From positions 113,742-177,741 of the forward strand of contig CAMXWV010000004.1 of assembly GCA_947252755.1 (NCBI GenBank): a DNA stretch of 64,000 nucleotides, written 5' to 3'. A program made the position numbers and the translations under genes. Below the pieces are notes generated by a model. The model worked only from the letters and a program-made list of their open reading frames with translations. It ran no database searches and was not told where the DNA came from. Below, piece by piece: positions 17,005 to 28,417 of this stretch. How positions within the stretch are numbered: the first letter of the stretch is position 1; the number at the start of each line of letters is the position of its first letter. Source of the stretch: an uncultured Dermabacter sp. (GTDB lineage Bacteria; Actinomycetota; Actinomycetes; Actinomycetales; Dermabacteraceae).

Positions 17005-18530
17005 TGACCGCTGCCGACTTCTATGCCGCCCTTCGCCCGTTCGAGCCGGGCACCATGCACTCCATGCTTGCGCCCGGTGACGTGGTCACCCACGCGGCAT
17101 ATCCTGCAACGGCGCCGCGCTCGATGCACGTGATCCGCATCGGCGGAGCCGGTATGAGCGCCGTGGCCCGGCTCGCCCTGGAAGCGGGCCTCACCGTCAC
17201 GGGCTCCGAATCCCAGGACGGGCAGTTCCTGGCGCCGCTGCGTGAGCAGGGGGCGCAGATCACGGTGGGATTTGACGCTGGGAACCTGCCGGATGACAGC
17301 GATCTTGTGGTGGTCTCCACCGCGGTGCGCGCCGACAACCCGGAGGTGCTGCGGGCCCGTCAGCTCGGCATCCCGGTCATCCACCGGGCGGCGGCGCTCG
17401 CCGGACTGCTGGGTGAGCGTCGCCTCATCGCAGTGGCCGGCACCCACGGCAAAACCACCACCACCTCGATGGCGGTGTTGGCGCTGCGCGCAGCGGGGGA
17501 GGACCCGGCCTGGGCAGTGGGTGCTGCAGTGCCGCAGCTGGAGGCGAACGCCGGCTTCGGCTCCGGCGGCACAGCCGTGGTCGAAGCCGACGAGTCCGAT
17601 GGATCATTCGTAGCGTTCGCTCCCGCGGTGACCGTGCTGACGAACTTCGAAGCGGATCATCTTGACTTCCACGGAACCGAGGCGAACCTGCGTGCCGTCA
17701 CCTCCGCGTTCATCGCACGGCTCAGTGAGACCGGCGGTCCGCTCGTCGCCTGCGCTGACGATGCCGGTGCCCGCCAGCTCGCCGAGCGCGCGGCTCACGC
17801 CGGGATCCGCACCATCACCTACGGCGAACACGAGAGCGCGCACTGGCGGATCACCGATGACCTCACCACCAGTGAGGGCGCCGCTGTGCGCGTGCAGAGC
17901 GACACCGGACACGCGCTCGATGTGGTGCTGCAGGTGCCCGGACGCCACAACATCCTCAACGCGCTCGGCGCGCTGATCGCCGGACTGGAGCTCGGCGCGA
18001 ATGCTGAGGATCTTCTCCGGGGGCTTGCCGAGTTCACCGGTGCCGCCCGCCGTTTCCAGCGCGCCGGCGGAACCGAGCAGCGCGCCGGCGGCACCGAGCA
18101 GCGCGCCGGCGGCACTGGGCAGATCGATGTGATCGATGACTACGCGCACCACCCGCGGGAGGTGACCGCCACGATCCAGGCTGCCCGCGATCTCGCCGCT
18201 GGCCGGCGTGTGATCGCGGTGTTCCAGCCGCATCTCTTCTCCCGCACGAAGGTGTTCCGCCAGGAGTTCGCCGATGCCCTCGCCGCAGCGGATGAGGTGA
18301 TCGCCCTGCCGATTTATCCCGCACGTGAAGCCTTCGATGACTCGATCCGCGCTGATGACATCATCCGCTCCGTCACCGGCGTGCCAGCGCGAACGGTGGA
18401 CACCGAGTCGCTGCCGCAGGCGGTGCGGGCTGCGGTGCCGGACGGCGGCGCAGTGGTGCTGATGATGGGAGCGGGGGACATCGTGGATTCGACTCCCGCT
18501 GTTCTGGCGGCGCTGCGCGAGGACCGATGA
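17004..18530 (+). CDS. murC: UDP-N-acetylmuramate--L-alanine ligase
   Basis: A 508-aa first Mur ligase, joining L-alanine to UDP-MurNAc. It has the N-terminal Rossmann motif IRIGGAGMSAVA, P-loop GTHGKT at 146-151, the VVEADESDGSF motif, TNFEADHLDFHG, and the C-terminal DDYAHHPREV motif. An oddity lies just before the last motif: residues 352-372 are three copies of a 7-residue unit QRAGGTE encoded by a 3 x 21-bp tandem repeat. This lengthens a loop that in other MurC proteins is only a few residues. The reading frame stays open and all catalytic motifs are kept, so function should persist. It overlaps murG and ftsQ. Confidence 0.94.
   Translation: MTAADFYAALRPFEPGTMHSMLAPGDVVTHAAYPATAPRSMHVIRIGGAGMSAVARLALEAGLTVTGSESQDGQFLAPLREQGAQITVGFDAGNLPDDSDLVVVSTAVRADNPEVLRARQLGIPVIHRAAALAGLLGERRLIAVAGTHGKTTTTSMAVLALRAAGEDPAWAVGAAVPQLEANAGFGSGGTAVVEADESDGSFVAFAPAVTVLTNFEADHLDFHGTEANLRAVTSAFIARLSETGGPLVACADDAGARQLAERAAHAGIRTITYGEHESAHWRITDDLTTSEGAAVRVQSDTGHALDVVLQVPGRHNILNALGALIAGLELGANAEDLLRGLAEFTGAARRFQRAGGTEQRAGGTEQRAGGTGQIDVIDDYAHHPREVTATIQAARDLAAGRRVIAVFQPHLFSRTKVFRQEFADALAAADEVIALPIYPAREAFDDSIRADDIIRSVTGVPARTVDTESLPQAVRAAVPDGGAVVLMMGAGDIVDSTPAVLAALREDR
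18057..18119 (+). repeat. 3 x 21-bp in-frame tandem repeat inside murC
   Basis: Units at 18057-18077, 18078-18098 and 18099-18119 each begin CAGCGCGCCGGCGG. Units 1 and 2 differ by one base; unit 3 differs from unit 2 in its last two codons. They encode Q-R-A-G-G-T-E twice, then Q-R-A-G-G-T-G. Confidence 0.95.
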
Positions 18531-19294
18531 CTCCCTCGGATCACAAACGCTCAGGCTCACGCATCCTCGATGGCCGGGACCGGTTTGCGGCCGCGCTGCG
18601 GCCTCGCCCCTGGCAGCGGCGGCGCCGACGGATTCTGCTCGGTCTGCTGATCACCGTCTCTGCTGCAGGCGCCGTGATCATCCTGCTGCTGACCTTGCCG
18701 ATGTTCAGGGTGAATTCGGTGACCGTATCCGGCGCCGGGTATGTGGCCTCCGCGCAGGTGGAGGAGGCGGCGGCGCCAGAGCTCGGCGGATCGATCCTCA
18801 TGGCGGACGCGTCGGGCGTGAAAGAGCGGGTGGAGAGGATCCCGGGTGTGCGCACCGCCGAGGTACACCGCTCATGGCCGAACAGCCTGAGCATCACCAT
18901 TACCGAACGGGAGCCGGCAGCGCAGGTGGCCGGTGCGAAGCCGCGAGTGGTGGATGCGGACGGAGTGGCGCTGCCCGCCGAGGCAGCCAGTGACCGTCAG
19001 CTGATGACCGTGCAGGTGGCGAACGGGGCGAAGGATCCGTCGGCCACGGAGAAGGCGCTGCTGAGCGCGCTGTCCACGATGCCGCCGCAGATCCGGGAGA
19101 TCACCACCGGGATGACTGCGAGCACCCCTTCTGACATCACCCTGACCGTGGACTCGGGCGAAGGGGAGAAGACCGTGGTGTGGGGTGGTTCGGAAGACGC
19201 TGACCTGAAGGGAAGGGTGGTGTCTGCCCTGCTCACACAGCCGGGACGGGTGATCGACGTCTCCGCCCCGCAGGCCCCGACCGTGCGCGAATGA
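18527..19294 (+). CDS. ftsQ: cell division protein FtsQ (POTRA domain)
   Basis: A 255-aa bitopic division protein: a basic cytoplasmic N-terminus ending in RRRRR, one transmembrane segment (about residues 38-60), then a POTRA domain starting FRVNSVTVSGAGYV and containing IPGVRTAEVHRSWPNSLSITITERE, which is the FtsQ/DivIB signature. The rest is a beta-domain that contacts FtsL and the DivIC-type protein. It overlaps the murC stop by 4 nt. The stop is followed by 153 nt carrying a likely ftsZ promoter. No ftsA lies between ftsQ and ftsZ, as usual in Actinobacteria. Confidence 0.93.
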   Translation: MTPSDHKRSGSRILDGRDRFAAALRPRPWQRRRRRILLGLLITVSAAGAVIILLLTLPMFRVNSVTVSGAGYVASAQVEEAAAPELGGSILMADASGVKERVERIPGVRTAEVHRSWPNSLSITITEREPAAQVAGAKPRVVDADGVALPAEAASDRQLMTVQVANGAKDPSATEKALLSALSTMPPQIREITTGMTASTPSDITLTVDSGEGEKTVVWGGSEDADLKGRVVSALLTQPGRVIDVSAPQAPTVRE

Positions 19295-19333
19295 CCCGGC
19301 GCTGATCGCCTTGCGACACGCCCGCCCGGGTTG

Positions 19334-19362
19334 TTGCCAACACCCTCACCGCCCCATAGCGT
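19334..19362 (+). promoter_or_regulatory. candidate ftsZ promoter
   Basis: TTGCCA at 19334-19339 and TAGCGT at 19357-19362 are separated by 17 bp, placing a start near 19369 and a leader of about 80 nt. This would let ftsZ be expressed independently of the upstream mur genes. Predicted by eye. Confidence 0.5.
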
Positions 19363-19447
19363 CGAAGACGAGAGCACACCTCCCGAAGTCTGACCCTCAA
19401 GTCGAGGTTGAGGCTTGGGAGATCGGACGAAAGCAAGGACGAACGTC

Positions 19448-20818
19448 GTGGACGGATCCCAGAACTACCTCGCAGTCATCAAAGTCGTCGGCATCGGCGG
19501 CGGTGGCGTCAACGCCGTGAACCGCATGATCGAATCCGGCCTGAAGGGCGTGGAGTTCATTGCGATCAACACTGACGCACAGGCGCTGCTCATGTCCGAT
19601 GCGGACGTGAAGCTTGACGTGGGCAAGGAGCTCACCCGCGGCCTCGGCGCCGGCGCTGACCCCGAGGTGGGCCGCCGCGCGGCCGAAGACCACAAGGAAG
19701 AGATCATGGAAGCGCTCAAGGGTGCGGACATGGTGTTCGTGACCGCGGGTGAAGGCGGCGGCACCGGCACCGGGGGTGCACCGGTGGTGGCGAGCATCGC
19801 TCGTGAGATCGGCGCACTGACCATCGGCGTGGTGACTCGTCCGTTCACCTTCGAAGGCCGCCGCCGCTCCACCCAGGCCGAGTCCGGGATCGACGCGCTC
19901 CAGAATGAAGTCGACACTCTCATCACGATCCCGAACGACAAGCTCCTGCAGATTGCCGATGCAAAGATCTCCATGCTCGAAGCGTTCAAGCATGCGGACC
20001 AGGTGTTGCTCCAGGGCGTCTCCGGCATCACCGATCTCATCACAACCCCGGGCCTGATCAACCTGGACTTCGCGGACGTGAAGTCCGTGATGCAGGATGC
20101 CGGCACCGCTCTGATGGGCATCGGCTCCGCGCGCGGAGATGACCGGGCGCTGCAGGCAGCTGAGCTCGCCGTCTCCAGCCCGCTGCTGGAGGCCTCGATT
20201 GACGGCGCCTACGGCGTGCTGCTCTCCATCCAGGGCGGCAGCGACCTGGGACTGATGGAAGTGTCAGAAGCTGCCCGCCTCATTCAGGAGGCAGCGCACC
20301 CGGATGCGAACATCATCTTCGGCTCCGTGATCGACGATGCTCTCGGTGACGAAGTCCGCGTCACCGTGATCGCGGCCGGCTTTGAGCCGAAGAAGCCGAA
20401 GCAGCAGGAAGCCTACGCTCAGCCCGGCAGCCGCGGTGCGCAGCGGTCGGCGAGCCCGTACGCGCAGTCCGCGCCATCCGCGTCAAGCGCTGACTATGGG
20501 AAGCAGGGCGGCTACCAGCAGGATCAGCAGCGCTCCGAAAGGGGCTTCGGTCAGGCTGCTGGCGTCGGCTACGGTGCGAGCTCCGCCTCGAGCGCGCCCG
20601 TCGGCGCCGGCGGCGCCTGGGGCGCTCCGTCCACCCCGTACGTACCACAGGCCTCGCCCCAGGGCCAGGTTGAGCCAGAGTCCGCTGACGAGGACGACGA
20701 TGCTGAGCAGAGCGCCGGTACCGGCCATGGCCGCCGTCAGCAGCCGGCTGTTCCGGACGTGGATGAGCGCCGCCGCAACCAGGACGATGACCTGGACATC
20801 CCCGACTTCCTCAAGTGA
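19448..20818 (+). CDS. ftsZ: cell division GTPase FtsZ
   Basis: A 456-aa tubulin-like GTPase that assembles the Z-ring. The N-terminus NYLAVIKVVGIGGGGVNAVNRM, the tubulin signature GGGTGTG at residues 103-109, the T7-loop segment NLDFADVKSVM and the C-terminal peptide DDLDIPDFLK, which binds SepF and other partners, are intact. Between them lies a long Gln/Ser/Gly/Ala-rich linker (about residues 325-445). I chose GTG 19448 with AAGGAC upstream over an in-frame TTG at 19415, because it gives the usual actinobacterial N-terminus. It heads the second half of the cluster with pgeF, sepF and wag31. Confidence 0.97.
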   Translation: MDGSQNYLAVIKVVGIGGGGVNAVNRMIESGLKGVEFIAINTDAQALLMSDADVKLDVGKELTRGLGAGADPEVGRRAAEDHKEEIMEALKGADMVFVTAGEGGGTGTGGAPVVASIAREIGALTIGVVTRPFTFEGRRRSTQAESGIDALQNEVDTLITIPNDKLLQIADAKISMLEAFKHADQVLLQGVSGITDLITTPGLINLDFADVKSVMQDAGTALMGIGSARGDDRALQAAELAVSSPLLEASIDGAYGVLLSIQGGSDLGLMEVSEAARLIQEAAHPDANIIFGSVIDDALGDEVRVTVIAAGFEPKKPKQQEAYAQPGSRGAQRSASPYAQSAPSASSADYGKQGGYQQDQQRSERGFGQAAGVGYGASSASSAPVGAGGAWGAPSTPYVPQASPQGQVEPESADEDDDAEQSAGTGHGRRQQPAVPDVDERRRNQDDDLDIPDFLK

Positions 20819-20834
20819 TCGGTGAGATCCTCAC

Positions 20835-21557
20835 GTGATCCGCACTGATGATGCAGCGTGGAGCTCGGGGCTTCCTGGGCTCCACGCCTGTTTCACCACG
20901 GCAGCAGATGGAAACCTTGCGCTGCACGTCACTGACGATCCAGCACGGGTGCACTCACATCGCGCCGATCTTGAACGGCGAGTGGGTCGGCCGATCCTCT
21001 TTGTGAACCAGGTGCATTCAGCACGCGTCGTCACCGTGCGCGGCGCCGATGATCCCGCGGCTGTCACCGGGGCTGCCGTGGACGCTGATGCGATGGTGAC
21101 GGACCGCCGGGATGTGGCCCTCGCGATGATGGTGGCGGACTGCATGCCGATCGTGTTCGCGGATGTGCGGGCTGGTGTGATCGGGGCTGCGCATGCCGGC
21201 CGTCGTGGTCTGCTCGGCGGCATCATTCAGAACACCGTGGCCGCCATGCTGGAGCGTGGAGCGGACCCGTCCCGCACAGTCGCCGCGGTCGGCCCCTGCA
21301 TCTGCGCCGCCTGCTATGAAGTGCCGTCGAAGATGCTCGAACAGGCACTGGTGCAGAACCCGGCAGTGGGCGGCGAATCAGCTGCAGGGACGCCGGCGAT
21401 CAGTCTGCGCGACGGTGCCGTGTGGGCGTTCGCCGAAGCGGGACTGAGCCGGCAGAATATTCGGATCTCAGATCAGTGCACACGGGAGTCAGAGGAGCTG
21501 TTCTCGCACCGCCGCGAACCGGGGGCGGGGCGCTTCGCGGGCGTGGTGTGGCACTAA
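20835..21557 (+). CDS. pgeF: laccase-domain protein (PgeF/YfiH family)
   Basis: A 240-aa Cu-oxidase_4/YfiH family protein. The three metal-binding residues are in place: H61 in NQVHSARV, C103 in ADCMPIVF and H120 in AHAGRRGLLGG. Members have been described as polyphenol oxidases, purine nucleoside phosphorylases and, in E. coli, a peptidoglycan-editing factor that removes L-Ser misincorporated by MurC. That last role fits this neighbourhood. GTG start, 16 nt after ftsZ. In many actinobacteria yggS follows directly; here it does not. Confidence 0.87.
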   Translation: MIRTDDAAWSSGLPGLHACFTTAADGNLALHVTDDPARVHSHRADLERRVGRPILFVNQVHSARVVTVRGADDPAAVTGAAVDADAMVTDRRDVALAMMVADCMPIVFADVRAGVIGAAHAGRRGLLGGIIQNTVAAMLERGADPSRTVAAVGPCICAACYEVPSKMLEQALVQNPAVGGESAAGTPAISLRDGAVWAFAEAGLSRQNIRISDQCTRESEELFSHRREPGAGRFAGVVWH

Positions 21558-21688
21558 GAGATTTATGAATCTCACCCGACACGCCGAATATCAGCATTAT
21601 CCTCTCAGCGAACTCAGGTACTTTCGTTCAAGACCCCGCACTCCCGTGCTTCCCCAGGGTTTCATGCCACTCACAAGGGAGACGATCG

Positions 21689-22174
21689 ATGAGCGCTCTG
21701 CGCAAGACAATGGTGTACCTCGGACTCGCCGAGGATGATGACCAGTACTACGATGATTTCGATGGCGCCGAAGGGCAGCGGCAGGCTGCGCCGGCCCGGG
21801 CCGTCGAGCGCACCACCGACACCACCGAGCGGGAGGCTCATGTGACTCCGATCCGTCAGCGGCAGAATGTTGTGTCCGTCGCTCCCGCCGCTCCTGAGTC
21901 CATGCAGCGCATCACCACTATCCACCCGCGTTCGTACAACGATGCCAAGAGCATCGGCGAGTCCTTCCGAGACGGTGTGCCGGTGATCCTCAACCTCTCG
22001 GATATGGATGAGGCTGACGCCAAGCGGATGGTGGACTTCTCCGCGGGACTCGTGTTCGGCCTGAGCGGCTCCATCGAGCGCGTCACCAACAAGGTGTTCC
22101 TGCTGTCTCCCGCGTTCATCGAGGTGGACGGGGACGCTAAGAGCGACGAGAGCACGTTCTACAACCAGAGCTGA
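21689..22174 (+). CDS. sepF: cell division protein SepF
   Basis: A 161-aa protein that tethers FtsZ to the membrane and replaces FtsA in actinobacteria. The N-terminal ALRKTMVYLGLAEDD segment corresponds to the membrane-binding amphipathic helix and is followed by a variable linker. The conserved domain begins near residue 72 (TTIHPRSYNDAKSIGESFRDGVPVILNL) and includes the RMVDFSAGLVFGLSGSIERV signature. The ATG has AAGGGAGA upstream. It is separated from pgeF by 131 nt that may hold its own promoter (a TATCCT-like hexamer is near 21599). Confidence 0.95.
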   Translation: MSALRKTMVYLGLAEDDDQYYDDFDGAEGQRQAAPARAVERTTDTTEREAHVTPIRQRQNVVSVAPAAPESMQRITTIHPRSYNDAKSIGESFRDGVPVILNLSDMDEADAKRMVDFSAGLVFGLSGSIERVTNKVFLLSPAFIEVDGDAKSDESTFYNQS

Positions 22175-22180
22175 CCCGTG

Positions 22181-22480
22181 ATGACACCACTCCTGGGGAC
22201 CGCGTTCCTCGCGGTCTTCCTGATCCGCACTCTGCTGCTGGCGCGGATCGTGCTGGAGATCATCACATCATTCGCGCGAAGCTTTCGCCCGCGCGGCCTG
22301 GTCCTGGTGCTGTTCGAAACCGTCTTCACCGTGACCGATCCTCCGGTGAAGCTGCTGCGGCGGTGGATTCCGCCGCTGCGGCTCGGAGCGGTCTCCCTTG
22401 ACCTCAGCATTCTGATCCTGCTTGTGGCCGCGGTGATGATCGAAGGCATACTGGCCGGACAGCTCTACGCCCGCCTGTGA
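22181..22480 (+). CDS. YggT family membrane protein
   Basis: A 99-aa integral membrane protein of the YggT family: two hydrophobic segments (about residues 3-27 and 67-95) flank the conserved FARSFRPRGLVLVLFETVFTVTDPPVKLLRRWIPP region. YggT proteins are conserved beside sepF and wag31 in actinobacteria and have been linked to osmotic tolerance and envelope function, without a known mechanism. GTG 22178 is directly followed by ATG 22181, so the start may be either. It begins a few nt after the sepF stop, suggesting co-expression. Confidence 0.87.
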   Translation: MTPLLGTAFLAVFLIRTLLLARIVLEIITSFARSFRPRGLVLVLFETVFTVTDPPVKLLRRWIPPLRLGAVSLDLSILILLVAAVMIEGILAGQLYARL

Positions 22481-22530
22481 GGCCGCTGCGCGCACGGGTG
22501 GCACGCTGATGGTCCTGGACGTCGTCACCT

Positions 22531-22560
22531 CTGACGGCGCCCAGGATGGACCAGTATCCT
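22531..22560 (+). promoter_or_regulatory. candidate wag31 promoter
   Basis: CTGACG at 22531-22536 and TATCCT at 22555-22560 are 18 bp apart. The predicted start near 22567 would give a leader of about 36 nt containing the wag31 ribosome site (AAGAAGG, 22587-22593). Confidence 0.45.
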
Positions 22561-22602
22561 GTTTCGAGACTTTGACCGATTTGACCGAAGAAGGTGCCCA
22601 AC

Positions 22603-23247
22603 ATGGCTCTCATGCCAGAGGACTTGGAGACCAAGCGTTTTACCCCCGTTCGCTTCACTGAGGGCTATGACATGGACGAGGTGGACAACTACCTCGATCA
22701 TGACGTCATTCCACGGCTCAAGCAGCTCATCGACGAGAACGAGCGCCTGCAGCGCGAACTGGACGAAGCGCACAATCGCATAGCCGAGCTCGAACAGGGT
22801 GGCGGCGAGCCCGCCACTGTTGCCACTGCGCCTGTGGATGCCGCGCAGGCTCCGCAGAGCTTTGCGGGCTTCCAGGAGCAGTACCCGGCCCCGTCCGCTG
22901 AGCACCACCACGAGGCAGTTGACTCTCAGGCAAGCGATGCAGCGGGTCTGATCGCCCTGGCTCAGCGACTGCATGACGAGCATGTGGCGAACGGCGAGTC
23001 CGAACGCGATCGCCTGATCTCCGAGGCGCAGTACGAACATGAGCGCATCATCACCGAGGCGAACGAGACCTCCCGCACCACGCTCGAACGGCTCGAGACC
23101 GAGAAGGCTGAGCTGGAACGGGAGATCGAGGGACTGCGCACCTTCGAGCGCGACTACCGCAGCCGCCTGCGCAACTACCTGGAGAACCAGCTCCGCGATC
23201 TCGATACCAGCGAGACTCAGGAGAAGTCCGGCAACTACGGTCTGTGA
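22603..23247 (+). CDS. wag31: polar growth/division protein DivIVA (Wag31)
   Basis: A 214-aa coiled-coil protein that marks negatively curved membrane at poles and directs polar growth in actinobacteria. The N-terminal DivIVA domain (MALMPEDLETKRFTPVRF, then GYDMDEVDNYLD) is followed by a coiled coil (about residues 40-70), a low-complexity linker (about 71-110), and a second long coiled coil (about 112-205) with SAQ-to-RLRNYLENQL features. ATG 22603 gives the typical MAL-PED start; a GTG 9 nt upstream would leave the ribosome site poorly placed. It overlaps lspA by 4 nt. Confidence 0.95.
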   Translation: MALMPEDLETKRFTPVRFTEGYDMDEVDNYLDHDVIPRLKQLIDENERLQRELDEAHNRIAELEQGGGEPATVATAPVDAAQAPQSFAGFQEQYPAPSAEHHHEAVDSQASDAAGLIALAQRLHDEHVANGESERDRLISEAQYEHERIITEANETSRTTLERLETEKAELEREIEGLRTFERDYRSRLRNYLENQLRDLDTSETQEKSGNYGL

Positions 23248-23813
23248 TCGCAGACCGAGGGCACCGCTCAGAGGGCGGTTCGCAGGCAGCCGTCCACGAC
23301 GGTGCTTCCCGCCGCGCTCCAGCCATGGTGATTGCGGCGGTCACAGCAGCGGTGATAATCGCTGTGGATCTCTGGACCAAGCACTGGGCAGAATCCGCTC
23401 TCACCCCGGGGGTGGCGCGCCCATTCATCGGTGAGCTGCTGCAGCTGCACCTGATCTACAACTCCGGCGCCGCCTGGTCGCTCGGCTCCGGCATCACCCC
23501 GGTGATCACCTCGATCCAGATCCTCATCTGCCTCGCGGTGATCGTGGGCGTTGTGCTGCGCGTGCGGGACTGGCGGTGGGCGCTTGCCTTCGGCCTGCTG
23601 GCGGGCGGAGCGCTCGGCAACATCCATGACCGCCTCTTCCGCGCCCCCGGTCCGATGCGGGGTGAAGTGGTTGACTTTCTGCGCCTGCCGCACTGGCCGA
23701 TCTTCAACGTGGCCGATATGGCAGTGGTGACGGCCGGAATCATTATCGTTCTGCTCACCCTCCTCGGGGTTCCCGCAGATCCTGCCCGCCCGCCCGCGCA
23801 GGAGCAGACATGA
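23244..23813 (+). CDS. lspA: lipoprotein signal peptidase (signal peptidase II)
   Basis: A 189-aa membrane aspartyl protease that removes the signal peptide of prolipoproteins after diacylglyceryl modification. Four transmembrane segments lie between about residues 28 and 178. The catalytic aspartates are D129 (GNIHDRLFR) and D158 (FNVADMAV); the NSGAAWSLG motif is also present. A 25-residue hydrophilic N-terminal extension and a short Pro-rich tail are unremarkable. GTG start overlapping the wag31 stop; 4-nt overlap with the next gene. Confidence 0.95.
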   Translation: MIADRGHRSEGGSQAAVHDGASRRAPAMVIAAVTAAVIIAVDLWTKHWAESALTPGVARPFIGELLQLHLIYNSGAAWSLGSGITPVITSIQILICLAVIVGVVLRVRDWRWALAFGLLAGGALGNIHDRLFRAPGPMRGEVVDFLRLPHWPIFNVADMAVVTAGIIIVLLTLLGVPADPARPPAQEQT

Positions 23814-24736
23814 GCGAGACCCGAACATTCCTGGTGCCGGATGGTCTGCAGGGCGAACGCGTGGACGTGGGCCTCTCGCGGCTGCTCGGGATCAGCCGCA
23901 CTCGGGCCGCGGAACTGGTCAGCCGCGGCAAAGTCTTAGTGGACGGCCAGGCCCCGGCCCGCTCGGAGCGGCTGTTCGCCGGCTCCACACTGGAGGCTGA
24001 GATCCCACCGCTTCCCACCGCACTTGAACTGGTCCCCAGCCGCGTTGCCGGCATGGACATCGTGTTCGAGGACGCGGACATCGTGGTGGTGAACAAGCCC
24101 GTGGGCGTGGCCGCACACCCTTCTGTGGGCTGGCATGGCCCCAATGTGCTCGCCGGACTGCTCGACGCGGGCATTCAGATCACCACCTCCGGCGCGCAAG
24201 AGCGGCGCGGCATCGTCTCCCGTCTCGATGTGGGCACCAGCGGCCTCATGGTGGTGGCCAAGAGCGAAATCGCCTACTCGGTGCTGAAGAACGCCTTTCG
24301 CAACCGACTGGTGGACAAGACCTACCTCGCGATCTGCCAGGGACACCCGGACCCGATGCGCGGCACGATCGACGCGCCGATCGGCCGCAGCGCGAACCAC
24401 GACTACAAATACGCGGTCATGGCCAGTGGGAAACCGTCGATCACGCACTATGACGTGATCGAGATGTTCCCCGGCGCTGCATTGGTGGAGACCAAGCTTG
24501 AAACAGGCCGCACCCACCAGATCCGCGTGCATTTCTCCGCGCTCGGCCACTCGCTGATCGGCGACCCCCTATACGGATCAGACCCGGTGCTGGCCAAACG
24601 TGTTGATCTGAAGCGGCAGTGGCTGCACGCCAGCGGCCTCGGCTTTGAGCATCCCACCTCTGGGAAGCGGGTCACGTTCGAAGCGCCCCTGCCGGAGGAT
24701 CTTGCTCACGCTCTGGCCGTGCTGCGCGGCAGCTGA
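23810..24736 (+). CDS. RluA-family 23S rRNA pseudouridine synthase (RluD-like)
   Basis: A 308-aa pseudouridine synthase with an N-terminal S4 RNA-binding domain (LSRLLGISRTRAAELVSRGKVLVDGQ) and a catalytic RluA-type domain. The catalytic aspartate is D140 in the motif VSRLDVGTSG; the first position of the usual HRLD is serine (S137) here. Downstream, ALVETKLETGRTHQIRVHF and HSLIGDPLYG match the family. By position after lspA this is the actinobacterial RluD-like enzyme, acting on 23S rRNA, though the exact target uridine is not provable from sequence. It overlaps lspA by 4 nt. Confidence 0.88.
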   Translation: MSETRTFLVPDGLQGERVDVGLSRLLGISRTRAAELVSRGKVLVDGQAPARSERLFAGSTLEAEIPPLPTALELVPSRVAGMDIVFEDADIVVVNKPVGVAAHPSVGWHGPNVLAGLLDAGIQITTSGAQERRGIVSRLDVGTSGLMVVAKSEIAYSVLKNAFRNRLVDKTYLAICQGHPDPMRGTIDAPIGRSANHDYKYAVMASGKPSITHYDVIEMFPGAALVETKLETGRTHQIRVHFSALGHSLIGDPLYGSDPVLAKRVDLKRQWLHASGLGFEHPTSGKRVTFEAPLPEDLAHALAVLRGS

Positions 24737-24793
24737 CTCAGCCTGCAGAACACAGCGGCAGTGCCGCACCCGTGACCACTGAACCACGTGGCC

Positions 24794-24799
24794 TATCCT
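24794..24799 (+). promoter_or_regulatory. -10 element for leaderless dnaE
   Basis: TATCCT ends 6 nt before the dnaE ATG (24806). GTGACC at 24772-24777 could serve as -35 with a 16-bp spacer. No ribosome binding site precedes the ATG, so the mRNA is probably leaderless. Confidence 0.5.
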
Positions 24800-24805
24800 C
24801 GATGC

Positions 24806-28357
<3,552 letters not shown>

Positions 28358-28405
28358 GCGGCTCTCACATGGGATGACCCTGCTGTGCCGAGTCCGGATG
28401 CGGCC

Positions 28406-28411
28406 TAGACT
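28406..28411 (+). promoter_or_regulatory. -10 element for leaderless hisD
   Basis: TAGACT ends 6 nt before the hisD ATG at 28418, with no Shine-Dalgarno sequence between; the transcript should begin at the start codon. No clear -35. Confidence 0.5.
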
Positions 28412-28417
28412 CAGAGA

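Noticed and set aside
18057..18119. Possible CRISPR-like or VNTR non-coding array
   Set aside because: Units are contiguous without spacers and in frame within murC, so it is a coding tandem repeat.
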